From Daucus carota subsp. sativus (lineage: Eukaryota; Streptophyta; Magnoliopsida; Apiales; Apiaceae): DNA of 64,000 bases. The notes under the pieces were generated by a model. The model did not search any database and was not told the DNA's origin. It saw nothing but the letters and a program-made list of their open reading frames with translations. Location: assembly GCF_001625215.2 (NCBI RefSeq), contig NC_030383.2:62486949-62550948 (forward strand), given 5' to 3'. This document shows, one piece after another, positions 21,690 through 31,770 of the stretch (its first letter is position 1; every line of letters begins with the position of its first letter). Both the position numbers and the translations under genes were made by a program.

Positions 21690-21990
21690 AAAGAGTGAAT
21701 CAACAACTCAAGGCTGGAACATTCTCACTAGTTATTGTCATCGATTTCTAAGCAACTCAACTCTGAACAATTTTCGAAAGAGAAAGGAGCACTTCTTTCT
21801 GTATCAGCACTACACAATTTAAACAAGCCAATTTCACTGTTCGCTTCTCGAAGATAAAAACAAAAAATCCAAAGTAAATTCTTATAACAACTGAGTTCAC
21901 CTTTACTTTACAGATCATATTCTTCGTTCTTTTCTTTTCATTTGATTCATCATGTCTACCAAAATAAAAACACCATGCTGTAGTTAAAGT
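21690..21990 (-). pseudogene. Scar of a deleted DC1 gene
   Basis: 21695-21727 resembles the DC1 3' UTR (CAACAACTCAAGGCTGGAAC). It runs directly into the region of a DC1 start codon (ACTAGTTATTGTCATCG, minus-strand ATG near 21740) and its 5' UTR (21780-21960). All coding sequence between is missing, as after a deletion that removed a whole gene body. Confidence 0.5.
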
Positions 21991-22169
21991 ATTTCAATGA
22001 GATTTTTTTACACGTTACTTAAAAATGCTTGGAATAAAAAAAAGAAGTAATGTTGGACCCGAAAGAAGACTGCTTTAAGTAAAAGCATTGAAATAATTTG
22101 CTCCCCATTTATTCACGTAATTCCCAATATTATCATAATTCTTATAATTTTTTTAAATATAAATATTAA

Positions 22170-22371
22170 GGAGGTGTTTTATATTCGTTATTTAACAAAA
22201 AAAATAAAGTTTGTTTCATAAATAAGTACAGTTTTATATACTTTCCTCCGGAGTCCTTGTTTCTAAAAAAGGAGGTGTTTTATATTCGTTATTTAACAAA
22301 AAAAATAAAGTTTGTTTCATAAATAAGTACAGTTTTATATACTTTCCTCCGGAGTCCTTGTTTCTAAAAAA
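22170..22371. repeat. 101-bp tandem duplication
   Basis: Two apparently identical adjacent copies (22170-22270, 22271-22371), each starting GGAGGTGTTTTATATTCG and ending TTGTTTCTAAAAAA. The single-copy counterpart is at about 20999-21100. Confidence 0.85.
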
Positions 22372-22448
22372 TATGGCTATCAAAACGGCCACATAATCTC
22401 ATCAGTTTATATTTCAATCAGTGTTTTTAGTCTATTTTTATAGGATTA

Positions 22449-24299
22449 CTAGCTCTTTTTTGCCTGCGCTCCGCGCACAAGTATTTTGATATTATAGTTG
22501 GTTTTTTGTGGCGTAGTAAAATAATTTTTGTGATTAAGAATAGAAAATCAAACTATCAAATAATCCCAAATGAAGAATAAAATAAAATAAAATAAAATGT
22601 CATCCAAAATAAATATAGTCCCGATGATAACCTCATAGTTTATAAGATTTGAGAATCTCAAATACTTATTACATTATTGTTTAAAAAAAAATATGAATAC
22701 TGTAGTACAATTATTCAGCATTAATGGGAGATGTTATAATCAGATTTAGCTGCGATACATATTCATCACGATTAAGCCTGGAACAATATAAAAATATTAT
22801 AAATTATTCTCATATTATTTTGATATGATATATACAATTATACGATTCTGTGTGAATGAATGAGCAAATTAAATAAATAACTTATATATATATGTATATA
22901 TATATATATATATCAAAGATAAAGAAAAAGAAAAAAAAAGATGAATACAAACAATCAAAGATATGAGGTCTTGATAACGGTTTTATATATATATCCACTA
23001 TCTACAAAATATATAGATATATAGACATGTACATATACATAGATATGAATTTAATCAAACAAATTAGCATAAATAAAATCATTGTTTTAATATCAACCAA
23101 ATGCTTCTTCACACACCTTACCATTACGATGCTATGTTACTGCTCTCGTATATATAAATTTAAACTATTTTCATATTTATTTTAAAATAAAAAATTAAAG
23201 AGTAAAACATATATAATGACGCATCTCACATTTTTTATATATAAGAATTACTTTATTAAAACTAAAAAAATAAAATAATGAAGAAAATAATAACACATAA
23301 ATAAATTTAACAAAACAATAGTCGAATCATAATTTTTCAAAGTATAACATATTTAATGATGCATTAATACCTTATTCTTTTTTATATATTCTTATGAAAA
23401 TATTTTAACTATACTTTATTTTATATATTTTAAGAAGCTAACAATTACAATTAAAAATAGGTAAATATACCAAAATATACATGTAAATGTGAAATAAATT
23501 AAATGTATAAAAATAAGAAAATTGTTGTTTGAAATATTTTTTAATTATATTTTAATCTTAAATATTTTAATAAAAGGCGATTAGCAATTTAAGAGATAAT
23601 TTAATTTTTAGTTTTTCATGCAACATTATACAATAAAGTCTTTAGAGTGCTTAGGAAGTCTTCCCATATTTAATCAGAGAGAAATAGAAAGTAATTACAA
23701 TTATAGATACGCAAATATATGAATATATACACACATATGAAATCAATTAAAAGAATCAAAATAAGTAAAGTAAAGTCTGTTACAATTAGCATTAACTGTA
23801 TGAAATAAAATTCCCGTGCAAGTTATACTAATTATTCAATTAACATAGAGCTTGAAACCCTACTTAGAGAGGAGGAGAAAAAAAATAAAAGATGAGAGAG
23901 ATACCGGTGAATTTGAATTTGTAAAATAGATGATAATTAGAATTGATTTGATTTCAAATTTAGAAATAATGATGATTAGTTTCATATATTGGAGAGTAGT
24001 TGAGAAATCTTTTCATATTTAAATTAGAGATATAAGAAGTCAATAACTACATTTAAAAAATAAGCTAAAAATTATAAAGAGAATGATTTTTTGTTATGAC
24101 AATTAAAAACAAATTCATGAATGCATGCGTAATTTGTTGGATTGTAATGAACTTGACATATATGAATTAACTAATGAGTTGGCGATGCTGATGTGGCATA
24201 ATTAAAATATGTGACTTTATGACGTGGCATTTAACGAATTATACGTGGACTTCTTGACGTGGCATTATTCAGGAATTATGATATACATAGATACATAGA
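22449..24299 (-). mobile_element. Nonautonomous Helitron
   Basis: On the minus strand it starts TCTATGTATCTATG at 24299 and ends CTAG at 22449. A GC-rich hairpin (TGCGC-3 nt-GCGCA, 22465-22477) lies 12 bases before the end. It sits between A and T with no target duplication. The related flank at 21155-21200 (and at 8185-8215) runs straight across the site, giving an empty-site match. 1851 bases, very AT-rich, no Rep/helicase frame. Confidence 0.88.
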
Positions 24300-24621
24300 T
24301 AATATCTTTTATGAAAATGCATCAAATATACGATTGCAATACATTTTCATAGGATTATAATCTCTTAAATATAAAGGAAATAATGTAGATATTCGAGAGT
24401 ACAAATCTTTCAAACAAACATGTCTCAAAGGTCTTATTCAATATGACGAATATGATTCTTAGCTAGCTCTTAGATTGTATATATAATTGTGTCTAGGCAG
24501 AATATTTGTAGCTTAGATAACAAGATATATAAAAGCGAACTCTAATTACTTTAATATGAAGATGATCCTTATAAACTTTTAAGTTGTATATAATTGAGTT
24601 TATACGGAATATATTAACTTA

Positions 24622-25019
24622 GAGCATCTCCAACCATTCAAAACCATTAGCTAAAAGGTGGGTTGACATACTAAAAATAAAAAAATTTAGCCAACGGCTC
24701 GAAAAACTCAACTTCAACCATACATCCGCTGTTGTCTATAATTTTAGCCACCTATGGTGGATGACTAAATTTGTCGAACCTCTACAGGTCTTTAAGAAAT
24801 CTGTAGGAAGATCGCACATCATTTATTACCATATTGAACTAATATATTCTATTTTAACAATCTAAAATATTAATAACATACTATTTTTAAATTATAGTCA
24901 ACCAAAATATATAGCCAATACCGTTGAAGCAAAATGTCTTACAGGTTGAGCAAATTTTACATAATGTCTTACATGTCTCATTTAGCCAACGATTATACCC
25001 AACGTCGTTGTAGATGCTC
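24622..25019. mobile_element. MITE with GAGCATCTCCAACC ends and TTA duplication
   Basis: 398 bases with inverted ends GAGCATCTCCAACCATTC and GTCGTTGTAGATGCTC, flanked by TTA (24619-24621, 25020-25022). The matching site near 8512 is empty. The 3-bp TTA duplication fits PIF/Harbinger-type elements. Confidence 0.78.
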
Positions 25020-26171
25020 TTACAAGAAAAGTAATTGTCTATTGAACAATATGTGAAAAGGATGCTAGGTTGGAATAGTGAATGATTTTCATGTCAGAAG
25101 TAATACATGAAGCAATTACTCTCAGGATCATCATGTATAAGTAACAGGATTTGCACCTCTCCGATGATGGGTGTCAAGAGGGATGTGAATGTCACGTGAC
25201 ATTACATGACAAAACACTCTTGTTAGCATTCTATCGAAGTGTAGTGATGTTGTTGAGGTGCTTTAATTTGTGAAATGGTATGGGATGCCAACTTAGATGT
25301 CAGTTTTTTCTAAATTATGTTAAAAATGTTGTATAAGTCAGAGAACATAAAAAAAAAAGATTATGGGGGCAAAATTGGCATCCCTTAAGGGTGCCAATCT
25401 TTGGAGATACTCCAATTTGTCAGTTTGTTCAGAGACTTGCATGGTTCCTCAGTTTAAGGCAAATGAATCATTTTGAAACAGTTGCAAATGAGAAATTTTA
25501 TTTGCAACAGTTGCAAACTAATGTTGCAAATGAGGTTGCAAAAGTTGCAAGTCGCATTTTTGTAAATAATTTGTAAAAAAGGTATTTCAAAAAAAATAAT
25601 TCAACTTGACAGTATTTTTGTAAATAATTTGTAAAAATTTGATATATCTATAAATATTCCTTTTATTTATTAATAAAGTTTTTTTTTGTTTTAATAATTT
25701 GATTTTTTAATTTATAAATATAAATTACCATATACTCCATTGACTTATAAGTAAAGTTATCAGAACATTTCTAATAACTTATAATTGAAGTTCACTTATC
25801 ACTTGTAACTTTTTTTGTTATTTTAAGAAATAAGTCACTTTTTTTGAATTAAAGCCAAACGGCTACGTAGTTTCATTCCGGCCAGTTGCGGGAGTGTATT
25901 CCTTTAGGGATTTTTTCATGACCTGTCTGCAAGACTGATGTATAAATGATTGTACATCTTCTGCATGAGAATTGTAGATAAGTAGATTACCATGTTAAGT
26001 TAAAGAATTATGTTGAACTTAAATAGATTTGAGTCTCTCTAGTGAGACTTTGGCCTGTGATATTTGGTTCATGTTTAATGATCCCCGTTAATGAGAATTG
26101 TAACCTTAATCCCATGCATAATTATTTGGATTAGTATTTGGTGGTGTTGAATGGGAACCCCAATCTTTTTA

Positions 26172-26547
26172 GGGGTCGTTTGGTTCATGAATTTCTGGAA
26201 TCAGGTATGGGGTTTGTCCATTTCAAACCCATACCTCGTGTTTGCTTGAAAAAAAATAATATCTCAAACCCATAACTTAAACCAATGATACAAAAATATT
26301 TAACTATAATTTTTGAGGTTTGATTTTTTTTTTTTGTCTCCATTTAAGAGATGAAATATTAATATTCGATACAAAATTAAATCAATGATAAAAAATATAT
26401 AACTATAATAATTTTATTAATATTTTTAATTAATATAAATTAATAACTCTACCAAACACATGATATCACATATAATACTCAAACTGATACCAGCTTAACT
26501 CGATTTCTCGTTCCAACCACATACCAGTCTTCGAACCAAACGACCCC
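26172..26547. mobile_element. Tourist/Harbinger-type MITE
   Basis: 376 bases with near-perfect inverted ends GGGGTCGTTTGGTTC and GAACCAAACGACCCC and a TTA target duplication (26169-26171, 26548-26550). These fit the PIF/Harbinger class. No coding capacity. Confidence 0.85.
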
Positions 26548-27616
26548 TTAGTAGTTAATTCATACCCTTCCCACCCCTTGGATTTTCATCCCATTCCCAT
26601 AGCTTACATTCTCATTCCAGATTTTCATTCTCAACCTTACGACCAAGGAATAGCAATCCGTGCCTTCTCCGCAATGGATCCGCTTTTAAAGGCTCGGTCA
26701 AAGAAAAGATTTCATGGGAGGAACAGAATAGACACATTATATAATTACAACCAGCACATTCTAAGACTACTTCTTGAAGTCTTTCAAACTTGGCCTGTCT
26801 ACAATCTCTGTGTCTGCAGGACAAAGATTTATGTAGACGTTCAGGATACCTGTTTTTGTATATCATCTTTAACGTTAAGGGGTGCGGGTGAAGAGTACGA
26901 GTAATTGATGGATTTATTGTATGGCCGAGCTTCAGATGAGGTTGTTGAATGCATAAGGGATGAAAACATTGATCACATTCGCTGCAACGATACAACCAGG
27001 CTTCTGGATTTACTTCCAGCTCGCATATCTCACAGTATCTTAAGCCCTTGTAATATATGGGAGGATATATCAACGATATAGAATGAGAATCCCATCTGTG
27101 ATATATGGTTTTTGGGAACGACACGGCGCAACTTGGATGAACCTGGATGTCGCTGCAACTTTCACATCCGTATTCAAACGCGGAAAATTTTATTATTTCT
27201 AAACAAGCGTTGCACGTTCCCTGTGATGTGGAGTAACGCTGGACTAAGGGGTGCTTATGATACTCATGTTTAATTTTGTGAGGTGTTAGACTACAGGAAA
27301 TGCAAATACTAATCCCGCCACATGGGGAGCAGCTGTATGTGAATCCATTGGTACGTGCCTCGCATCCACGGCAGATAGTAGTTTCTAATGGACTAGTACT
27401 GTAATGATGAAGCTTTAATATGTGTTGAGAATAACGTGGACAATTTCCTGAACCGGACTGCAATGGCAAGTGATTGGCACAAGCAGTGTGCAGGAAATAA
27501 TTGCATCCGATGCAGCCATAGTATCGTTTATTCGAAGCTGTTGAGATTGGTTGGACACATCCATTACACACCAACATCTCATCAATACGCTTGTGAGTAT
27601 TCCTCTCATCATCCTC

Positions 27617-27894
27617 TGTTATGGTATTTTAGTGTGCGATGAGTATATATGGTATGTAGTGTGAGCTAAATAAATAATAGTAATTCTGGGAAGAAAGCTG
27701 TTGAGATTTTGTTGATTGTGTCCAGCTCAAATATCACTGTGATTGATACATTCCTTTTGTATCACAGGATATAAAGCCAGGATGAGTTGTAATAATAGGG
27801 GTATTGATATGAATAAAGATATTTTACTCTGATTTCTCATCTTCTCTTCTAATGTCTCATCTTCTTCTTCTCTGCTGCTAAACGGATCGCTTCA
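27617..27894 (+). repeat. Left LTR
   Basis: 278 bases, starts TG and ends CA, followed immediately by the primer-binding site. Matches the right LTR base for base by eye. Confidence 0.95.
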
Positions 27895-27907
27895 TTGGTA
27901 TCAGAGC

Positions 27908-28710
27908 TCAAGCTTTCTTCATCCTACCACCCACAAACAGATGGACAATCTGAAGTAGTGAATAAATGTTTAGAGACTTATCTTCGGTGTATGTGTGGGG
28001 AGAAACCGAAGGACTGGAATGCTTGGTTACCAACTGCAGAGTGGTGGTACAATACCCATTTTCACACCTCTGCTGGAATGACTCCGTACGAGATAGTTTA
28101 TAATCAAAGTCCTCCATTGCACCTTCCGTATTTACCTGGAGAATCTAGTAATGAGGCACTGGATAGGACTTTACAAAGGAAGGAAGAAATGATTAACAGG
28201 CTTAAGTATAATCTTGAGAGGGCTCAACACCGGATGAAGCAACAAGCTGATCTTCATCGGTCTGACAGGAATTTTAAAGTTGGTGACTTTGTCTGGTTAA
28301 AATTACAACCCTACCGTCAAACTAGTGTGCAACAAAGGATCAATAATAAGCTTTCTCCGAAGTTTTACGGTCCTTTCCAGGTGTTAGAAGTAATTGGAAA
28401 AGTTGCTTACAAATTAAAGTTGCCTTCCGATTCTCAGGTTCACAACGTTTTTCATGTGTCACAACTTAAGCCTGTCCTAGGAAATTTACCAGTGGCTGCA
28501 AATTTACCTAAATGGAGCAAGCAGCAGTACCCTATTTTGAAGCAACCGTTGGCTATTTTGGATACCAGGATGGTTAATGTGCATAATAAAGCTGAAGTCC
28601 AGTACTTGATTCAATGGTCTGATAGTGCTAGTTATGAGAATTCTTGGGAAAGAGCTGTTGTCTTTGTGTCTCAGTTTCCAGAGTTCTGCAATGCAGCAGG
28701 ACTTGGCTAG
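27908..28710 (+). pseudogene. Integrase C-terminal half and chromodomain-like tail of the retrotransposon
   Basis: An open frame of about 270 codons that begins inside the primer-binding site at a TTG, with no ATG, so it is a remnant fused to the leader. It opens at the end of the integrase core (SSYHPQTDGQSEVVN, with the last catalytic Glu), continues through the WWYNTHFH and GMTPYE motifs, a coiled linker, the GPY/F-type module (KLSPKFYGPFQVLEVIG), HNVFHVSQLKP, and a chromodomain-like end (VQYLIQWSDSASYENSWE). These are marks of plant chromoviruses. It does nothing on its own; no polymerase or protease is present. Confidence 0.88.
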
Positions 28711-28742
28711 ACTTGGGGCAAGTCTGCTAAAGAGGGAGGGTA

Positions 28743-29020
28743 TGTTATGGTATTTTAGTGTGCGATGAGTATATATGGTATGTAGTGTGAGCTAAATAAA
28801 TAATAGTAATTCTGGGAAGAAAGCTGTTGAGATTTTGTTGATTGTGTCCAGCTCAAATATCACTGTGATTGATACATTCCTTTTGTATCACAGGATATAA
28901 AGCCAGGATGAGTTGTAATAATAGGGGTATTGATATGAATAAAGATATTTTACTCTGATTTCTCATCTTCTCTTCTAATGTCTCATCTTCTTCTTCTCTG
29001 CTGCTAAACGGATCGCTTCA
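28743..29020 (+). repeat. Right LTR
   Basis: 278 bases, preceded by the polypurine tract and followed by the TCCTC target duplication within the acidic-linker codons of DC1-E. Confidence 0.95.
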
Positions 29021-30179
29021 TCCTCATCATTATCATCATCATCATCATCTTCACTGTTATGAGCATTTTCAAGTTCTTCCAAAAGAAACAACTTATGCTC
29101 TGGATAACTCCAGTGATTGATCAGTGGACTCTCCTCGCTATTATCAATTTCATCTTCTATTGCGTTCCTTTGAGGACTCAGGTTGCCTGATCGGTCCACT
29201 GCTATTATATTCTCCATCAATGACTCTGTTCTCGGGAGTGGAAATTGCATCAGATTAGAAAATGTTTGCTCATCATCATCTGCAATTTCAATCATGTTTT
29301 TCCCGGACCTGTAACATAGTAATTATCGAAAATGAATAACAAGGAAACAGGAATGAGAATATTTAAAACTAATTGCTACTAAACAGTATTCAACCATATA
29401 GGCAAAGAACTTGAAAACAAACACTAAAGCAGTGAGAAATGAGAATGGACAGCTTACGCTAATAAAGCAGCAGCACACTTGATGTGAACAAAATATCCGA
29501 ACTCCTCACAGAAATAGGCCCAGTACTTTTGCTCGAGTCCTTGGCTGCAGATGGGGCAATGCCGAATGAATCTCCTGTACATTTCTGGAATAGAATAAAT
29601 GAGCTGCAATGTATCGTCCTCATGAATTCGGAGTCTGATGGTGCGAGGGTATAAAGCGCAGCTGCTGTGGATCCAGAAGTGACAAGAATGACATATATAA
29701 GAACCAAATTCTTCAGATTTAATCCCACAAGCATCACAGGAGAAACACGCTGTCCTGCGCAGTAATGGAAGCGAGTGGTGCTGGTGTCCCTCGTGATCCA
29801 GCACCGACTCCATCACAACACATTTTGCGCTGTTTTTATTTATCTGGCCTGTACAAACTGCACAAGAGATTTTGACAAATTCAGGAGAAAATTTCCCCTT
29901 AACCTTTCCAAAGTAAAAATTATCATAACAGAGGTCAAGCTGGTGTTGCGAATGCATATGGTGAATGACGCGTTGGGGTGATTCTGCACATCTTTTGTGC
30001 AGGAAAAATGAACAAGGAGAATGCTGAAGAGAGCATGTGTATGCAGCAGAGAGTCCTATTATCGGAGTATCACATATACAGCACACAATTGGTGCTGCAA
30101 TGCTGCTACTATCGAAATCTTCGTTGAGTACTAGTGGATGATCATGGCAAACATGATCAAGCTCGATTGCTATTGCCAT

Positions 30180-30652
30180 CAAATTTTAAGCAATCAGATT
30201 CTTGTGAAATTTTGCAAGAGAAAACCGAAGACACACTTTAAGCAATAATGCAGCTTGTGAGTTCAAATTTCACAGTGATATACAACTCTTCATTTTTGCA
30301 GATTTATATTGAAACAATAAGTTCACATTAGTCAGATCCATAATTTCGGGATCAGATTCGTTTACACTTCTTTTCTTAACTTAAATGTCTAGGCTTAGAT
30401 AAGGCATAGATTATATAATATTGTCATTTGATCCAAAATTTTAAAAAAAGACTTGTTAGGGACACTTGACACTTGTTTAATCACATATTTGTTGATTTTA
30501 GCAAGTAATCTGAGACCCTAAAGATGACTTGATTATTTTAGTGAAACTGTTCATACAAGTATGTTTGTTCTGTACACACATTACGGTCGACACTACATCA
30601 TCACAGGCATGAAAGTCCATATCGGAACGAAATCTATAGTGTAATTTCGTGT
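30180..30652. other. DC1-E 5' flank
   Basis: No gene. 30330-30600 repeats sequence found at 12288-12600 and 31190-31400. Ends at a join (AATTTCGTG|TTCCAGAGAG) with the following DC1 fragment. Confidence 0.5.
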
Positions 30653-30807
30653 TCCAGAGAGCATGTGTATGCAGGAGAGAGTCCTATTATCGGAGTTTCG
30701 CATACACAGCACGCAAGTGGTTCTGCAATGCTACTACTGTCGAAATCTTGTATTATGACTAGTGGATGATCATGGCGAATATGAACAAGCTCGATTGCTG
30801 TTGCCAT
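30653..30807 (-). pseudogene. DC1 exon-1 fragment R4
   Basis: Start codon region of a DC1 gene (ATG at 30807, MATAIELVHIRHDHPLVII), open through CCVCETPIIGLSPAY to SLEH, then cut at 30653. Only the first half of the first DC1 module remains. It is the 5'-most DC1 remnant of the cluster. Confidence 0.75.
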
Positions 30808-30899
30808 CAAAATCTGAGCAATCGAATTTCTGTAATTTCCGCAAGAGAGAATTGTGAGTTCAAACTTCACAATATAATACAACTCTTCATTTCAGCTGA

Positions 30900-31400
30900 T
30901 TAACTAACAAAGCCAAACCAAAACCGAAGCGTGTAAATTCGGTTCGGTCCTAATTTTCTGAAAATTCGGTTTATTCGGTCCGGACCGAAATAATTTGGTT
31001 CGGTCCATACCAAAATTTTGATCGGGTCGGTCCAGGAAAAATGCAATTTCAATTCTCGATCGATTCGGTTCAGTCCGATTTTCGAATGAATCGACGCGAT
31101 GCTCGTCATATGTGATTCAGTTGACCCATACTTTCCGGGGTCCAGTCCGATTTTCGAATGAATCGACGCGATGCTCGTCATATCGTCATATGTGATTCAG
31201 TTGACCCATACTTTCCGGATCAGATTTGTTTACATCTTTTCTTTTAACTTAAATGTCTATGCTTAAATAAGACAGAGAGTATATAATATTATCATTTGAT
31301 CCAAAGTTCAAAAAACCATGTGTTAGGAACACTTGGTCACTTTTTAAATCACATTTTTGTTGATTTTATCACATTTTTGTTGATTTTAGCAAGTAATCGG
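30900..31400. repeat. Decayed CGGTTCGGT-rich element and tandem duplication
   Basis: 30910-31070 is rich in ACCGAA/TTCGGT motifs in both directions, as in hAT elements, but I found no clean ends. 31067-31138 and 31139-31218 are a tandem duplication of a ~72-80-bp unit (GATTTTCGAATGAATCGACG core). 31190-31400 repeats the DC1 5' flank sequence of 12288-12600. Confidence 0.55.
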
Positions 31401-31770
31401 AGTTAATATATACGGAACCGTTGGGCAAACTTAAAAAAAAGTGATTCTTTGTTTAAAGTAGAATAGTAGATGAGAAGATAAGTTAATTAATAAAATGTTT
31501 GTAAAGAACTAGAAACTCATACATACATTGATATTAACTCTCAATGGTTATCTCCCAATTTTCAGAGCTTCAAAAAATATACTATTACATTTTGTATATC
31601 ATATATAAATTGTCAAACAATTGAGAACCTGCTGTTTTGATCAAACGACAGTACTATTTCACATCAACTATCCTAACAAACAAACTAAAGCCGGACAATT
31701 TGCCGTTTTAAGCTTCTTGAGATTGTCATATACATATAACCGTTGCTACTACAACAAGAACGCATACAGC
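31401..31770. other. YIF1 3' flank
   Basis: AT-rich. The final ~100 bases are probably YIF1 3' UTR; 31670-31737 is the part repeated at 13435-13500. No other feature seen. Confidence 0.5.

Larger units (their letters stand above)
20498..22448. other. DC1-D 5' flank and spacer, with a second partial repeat
   Basis: 20498-21330 matches 7520-8350. The DC1 5' UTR/promoter block then appears again at 21745-22140, so it is present twice here. No coding sequence. Contains the deletion scar (21690-21990) and a 101-bp tandem duplication (22170-22371). Confidence 0.6.
24300..26571. other. Continuation of the duplicated spacer
   Basis: Matches 8210-9260 apart from MITE insertions. The 61-codon frame at 25391-25576 is a low-complexity run (repeated TTGCAAA motifs) and not a likely gene. 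No gene seen. Confidence 0.55.
27617..29020 (+). mobile_element. Young, internally deleted Ty3/gypsy (chromovirus-type) LTR retrotransposon
   Basis: Two 278-bp LTRs (27617-27894, 28743-29020), each TGTTATGG..GCTTCA and identical as far as I can compare, flanked by a perfect 5-bp duplication TCCTC (27612-27616, 29021-29025). Primer-binding site TGGTATCAGAGC (27896-27907) fits the 3' end of initiator tRNA-Met. A polypurine tract (about 28729-28740) precedes the right LTR. The internal part is only 848 bases, so gag, protease, RT/RNase H and most of integrase are missing; the element cannot move by itself. Confidence 0.95.
26612..30179 (-). pseudogene. DC1-E: DC1-domain gene broken by an LTR retrotransposon
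   Basis: Exon 1 30179-29458 (ATG 30179; the extra upstream Met in the open frame is a TTG), exon 2 29308-26612. The splice sites match the other copies. Exon 1 has lost about 30 residues of the second DC1 module in frame: after INKN it jumps to SAKCVVMES, dropping the W.YNC.LC motif. Exon 2 codes for SGKNMIEIADDDEQTFSNL and the acidic linker up to 29021. The retrotransposon (27617-29020) follows, and the rest continues from 27616 (ERNTHKRIDEMLVCNGC onward) through HKHPLVQR, HSISLIYP and CAGCNYIMC modules. The C-terminus has an unrelated tail (ADPLRRRHGL..). Without the insert and one TCCTC copy the frame would be continuous, so the insertion alone splits the gene. Confidence 0.85.
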
